Of a stretch of 64,000 nt of DNA, positions 61,588 through 64,000 are shown piece after piece. The notes under the pieces were generated by a model. It was not told the DNA's origin and ran no database searches. It saw only the letters and a program-made list of their open reading frames with translations. Positions within the stretch are counted from its first letter, which is position 1. Every line of letters begins with the position of its first letter. The position numbers and the translations under genes were made by a program. Origin of the DNA: Glaciecola sp048820975 (GTDB taxonomy: Bacteria > Pseudomonadota > Gammaproteobacteria > Enterobacterales > Alteromonadaceae); the NCBI RefSeq assembly GCF_048820975.1, contig NZ_JBMEUF010000003.1, forward strand, positions 248,001 to 312,000, read 5' to 3'.

Positions 61588-62844
61588 ATGTTTTCACGCA
61601 ATATGAATATCGCCGATTTTGATCCTGAGTTGTTCTCAGCTATGGAGGCAGAGAAGCAGCGTCAAGAACATCACATTGAATTAATTGCATCTGAAAACTA
61701 CTGCAGCCCTCGCGTATTAGAAGCGCAAGGCTCTCAGTTAACTAATAAATATGCAGAAGGCTACCCAGGTAAACGTTATTACGGTGGTTGTGAACATGTA
61801 GATGTAGCCGAGCAATTAGCTATTGACCGCGCAAAAGAATTGTTTGATTGTGATTACGCAAACGTACAACCACATGCCGGTTCACAAGCCAATACAGCCG
61901 TGTTTATGGCCTTAATTGAGGCTAACGATACCGTATTAGGTATGAGCTTAGCTGATGGCGGCCACTTAACTCACGGCTCTCATGTTAACTTTTCAGGTAA
62001 AACATACAACGCAGTTCAGTATGGATTACACCCTGAAACGGGTGTAATTGACTACGACAACGTTGAAGCTTTAGCTCTTGAGCATAAGCCAAAACTTATT
62101 ATTGGTGGTTTCTCAGCTTATTCGGGCATTGTTGACTGGGCTCGTTTTAGACAAATTGCTGATAAAGTAGGCGCGTACTTGTTGGTTGATATGGCTCACG
62201 TTGCTGGTTTAGTCGCGGCGGGTATATACCCAAGCCCGCTTCCTCATGCTCATGTGGTAACCACTACTACTCATAAAACGCTTGGCGGCCCTCGTGGTGG
62301 ATTGATTTTATCAGCGTGTGGCGATGAGACTATTTATAAAAAATTAAATAGTTCAGTATTCCCAGGTAATCAGGGCGGCCCTTTGTGCCACGTGATTGCG
62401 GCTAAAGCGGTTGCATTTAAAGAGGCCTTAGCGCCTGAGTTTAAAACGTATCAAGAACAAGTGTTAAAAAATGCCAAGGCAATGTGCTCAGTACTGCAAG
62501 ATCGTGGTTATACTGTAGTGTCAAATGGTACAGAAAATCACTTGTTCTTATTGGACTTAATCAATAAAGAAATTACAGGTAAAGATGCCGATGCAGCCCT
62601 AGGTCGTGCTAACATAACGGTTAATAAAAATTCAGTACCTAATGACCCTCGCTCTCCATTTGTAACAAGTGGTCTTAGAATAGGAACACCTGCAATAACA
62701 CGCAGAGGGTTTAATGAAGCTGAAGCATCGCAGGTAGCAAACTGGATTTGTGATGTGCTTGACAACATTAACGATGAAAGCGTGATAGAGCGCGTGCGCA
62801 AAGAAGTTGTTACTTTATGTGAACAGTTCCCTGTATATGGCTAA
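61588..62844 (+). CDS. glyA: Serine hydroxymethyltransferase
   Basis: GlyA interconverts serine and glycine and charges THF with one-carbon units. The 418-residue protein has the PLP lysine in TTTTHKTLGGPRGG (about 224-237), the N-terminal HIELIASENYCSP, and KRYYGGCEHVD. AGGAG precedes the ATG. A strong terminator follows. It supplies substrate to FolD, which is elsewhere in this window. Confidence 0.98.
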   Translation: MFSRNMNIADFDPELFSAMEAEKQRQEHHIELIASENYCSPRVLEAQGSQLTNKYAEGYPGKRYYGGCEHVDVAEQLAIDRAKELFDCDYANVQPHAGSQANTAVFMALIEANDTVLGMSLADGGHLTHGSHVNFSGKTYNAVQYGLHPETGVIDYDNVEALALEHKPKLIIGGFSAYSGIVDWARFRQIADKVGAYLLVDMAHVAGLVAAGIYPSPLPHAHVVTTTTHKTLGGPRGGLILSACGDETIYKKLNSSVFPGNQGGPLCHVIAAKAVAFKEALAPEFKTYQEQVLKNAKAMCSVLQDRGYTVVSNGTENHLFLLDLINKEITGKDADAALGRANITVNKNSVPNDPRSPFVTSGLRIGTPAITRRGFNEAEASQVANWICDVLDNINDESVIERVRKEVVTLCEQFPVYG

Positions 62845-62867
62845 TACAGAGATTCAAGATTAAAAAT

Positions 62868-62898
62868 AAAGCCGGAGTAATCCGGCTTTGTTGTTTTT
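62868..62898 (+). terminator. Intrinsic terminator after glyA
   Basis: AAAGCCGGA at 62868-62876 pairs with TCCGGCTTT at 62881-62889 around GTAA, then a T-rich tail. It ends glyA before nrdR. Confidence 0.9.
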
Positions 62899-62971
62899 TA
62901 ATACCACGGGAAGCGTTTTGTAAAAGCGTGTTTTTACCCCGTGAGCGCTAAAATACTAGGAGTAATGTGCC

Positions 62972-63424
62972 ATGTTTTGTCCATTTTGTAGTGCCCAAGA
63001 AACCAAAGTGATTGATTCTAGATTGGTGGCTGGCGGTGAGCAAATTAGGCGCAGACGCCAATGTTTAGAGTGCACTGAAAGATTCACTACCTTTGAAGTG
63101 GCTGAGTTGGTGATGCCTAAAGTAATTAAGCGTGACTTAACTCGCGAGCCTTTCAACGAAGATAAACTTGCCGCTGGCCTGCAGCGCGCAATAGAAAAAC
63201 GCCCAGTAAGCACCGAATCAGTACATCAAACCATTGCTAAAATTAAATCTGAGCTTCGTGCAACGGGTGAACGCGAAGTGAGCAGCGAGTTTATTGGTGA
63301 ATTAATTATGAAATCACTGAAAAAACTCGACAAAGTCGCCTACGTGCGTTTTGCTTCTGTTTATCGCTCATTTGAAGACGTCAAAGAGTTTGGCGAAGAA
63401 ATAGCTCGTTTATCAGATGACTAA
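62972..63424 (+). CDS. nrdR: Transcriptional repressor NrdR
   Basis: NrdR represses ribonucleotide reductase genes when dATP is high. The 150-residue protein has the zinc ribbon with Cys3, Cys6, Cys31 and Cys34, the basic RRRR at 26-29, and an ATP-cone domain (about 49-139, beginning VIKRDLTREPFNEDKL). It overlaps ribD by eight bases, as in E. coli where nrdR, ribD and ribE are clustered. Confidence 0.97.
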   Translation: MFCPFCSAQETKVIDSRLVAGGEQIRRRRQCLECTERFTTFEVAELVMPKVIKRDLTREPFNEDKLAAGLQRAIEKRPVSTESVHQTIAKIKSELRATGEREVSSEFIGELIMKSLKKLDKVAYVRFASVYRSFEDVKEFGEEIARLSDD

Positions 63425-64000
63425 TTTATTTACCCCTTTTGACGCACAAATGATGGCATTGGCTTTTCGCTTAGCGCAAAAGGGTACTTATTCCACAACA
63501 CCCAACCCTCACGTTGGCTGCGTAATTGTAGGCGAAAATAAGCAAGTAGTAGGCGAAGGTTTTCATGTTAAAGCAGGGCAAGCCCATGCCGAGGTTAACG
63601 CTTTACAGCAAGCTGGCACATTGGCAAAAGATGCTTGTGCTTACGTAACACTTGAGCCGTGTGCGCATACCAACAGAACAGGGCCATGTGCAAAAGCGCT
63701 GGTGAATGCGGGAGTAAAGCGTGTTGTTATTGCTTGCACCGATCCTAATCCTAAAGTGGCTGGCAAAGGCATCGCAATACTTGAACAGGCGGGTATTTTA
63801 GTTCAATCAGGTTTAATGGAAGAGCAAGGGAAAAAGCTTAACGAACACTTTTTTCATAGAATGCATAACAATAAGCCCTTCGTAACTGTAAAACTTGCCG
63901 CTAGCATAGACGGTAAAACCGCATTAGAAAACGGCGAAAGCAAATGGATTACAAGCCCGCAAGCAAGGCGTGATGTTCAGGCTCAGCGCGCCAGTTCATG
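63417..64000 (+). CDS. ribD: Riboflavin biosynthesis protein RibD, 3' end outside the window
   Basis: The ORF is open to the last base, so 194 codons are visible of a protein that is usually about 360-370 residues. RibD deaminates and then reduces the pyrimidine intermediate of riboflavin synthesis. The deaminase domain is clear: TPNPHVGCVIV (about 28-38), HAEVNAL with the zinc-binding His and Glu, and EPCAHTNRTGPC with two zinc-binding Cys. The start of the reductase domain follows (PFVTVKLAASIDGKTAL). The ATG lies within the end of nrdR. Confidence 0.96.
   Translation, partial: MTNLFTPFDAQMMALAFRLAQKGTYSTTPNPHVGCVIVGENKQVVGEGFHVKAGQAHAEVNALQQAGTLAKDACAYVTLEPCAHTNRTGPCAKALVNAGVKRVVIACTDPNPKVAGKGIAILEQAGILVQSGLMEEQGKKLNEHFFHRMHNNKPFVTVKLAASIDGKTALENGESKWITSPQARRDVQAQRASS

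Noticed and set aside
1..64000. Search by eye for CRISPR arrays, insertion sequences, integrases, toxin-antitoxin pairs and phage genes
   Set aside because: No regularly spaced repeats, transposase or integrase ORFs or phage structural genes were seen; YgfX is the only toxin-like family and is a core gene here.

Overview
The window looks like chromosomal core genome of a marine gammaproteobacterium of the order Alteromonadales, probably Alteromonadaceae (inference from gene order, an AT-leaning composition and protein style; no search was run). Almost every gene belongs to a recognisable family. Many blocks keep gene orders known from Escherichia coli or Pseudomonas aeruginosa. No insertion sequence, prophage, integron, CRISPR array or defence island was seen.

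Layout. 0-3.6 kb: GldF/GldG-like ABC-2 exporter genes plus a DUF4340 gene. 3.6-5.0 kb: a DUF1415 gene and folD on the minus strand. 5.2-5.9 kb: a five-gene tRNA cluster, Pro-Arg-His-Leu-Pro, with two stable-RNA-type promoters and two identical tRNA-Pro genes. 6.1-14.6 kb: the proteostasis block tig, clpP, clpX, lon, hupB, ppiD, with a good sigma-32 promoter match before lon. 14.7-23.5 kb: rpsT, a CBS protein, murJ, ribF, ileS, lspA, fkpB, ispH. 23.7-31.7 kb: type IV pilus minor-pilin genes pilV, pilW, pilX, pilY1 and pilE, facing two GspH/FimT-type pseudopilin genes. 31.9-33.6 kb: nadE, glnB and slyD. 33.6-39.9 kb: ygfZ, sdhE, ygfX, a MaoC-like gene, an aidB-like gene and nadB. 40.0-43.0 kb: rpoE-rseABC behind a sigma-E-like promoter. 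43.1-49.8 kb: lepA, lepB, rnc, era, pdxH, a tatD-family gene and mtfA. 49.9-52.7 kb: two divergent RhlE-type helicase genes. 52.7-60.2 kb: ytjB-like gene, serB, a double-PilZ protein, radA and ettA. 60.4-64.0 kb: lpxD, glyA, nrdR and the 5' part of ribD, which runs off the window.

How the genes work together. Much of the content concerns protein quality control (trigger factor, ClpXP, Lon, PpiD, FkpB, SlyD) and envelope homeostasis (MurJ, LspA, LepB, LpxD, the sigma-E module). Others serve translation (tRNAs, RpsT, IleS, LepA, Era, RNase III, EttA) and cofactor synthesis (FolD, RibF, RibD, IspH, NadE, NadB, PdxH, GlyA). The main surface structure is the pilus tip and priming complex. Several of its proteins (PilY1, PilE and both FimT-like pilins) carry Asp/Asn-rich loops that resemble calcium-binding loops, which is the most coherent unexplained pattern I found. 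The 825-residue protein with two intact PilZ signatures between serB and radA is the clearest gene of unknown function. I did not find a convincing wholly new system; the best leads are the pilin loops, the double-PilZ protein and the GldFG/DUF4340 exporter.
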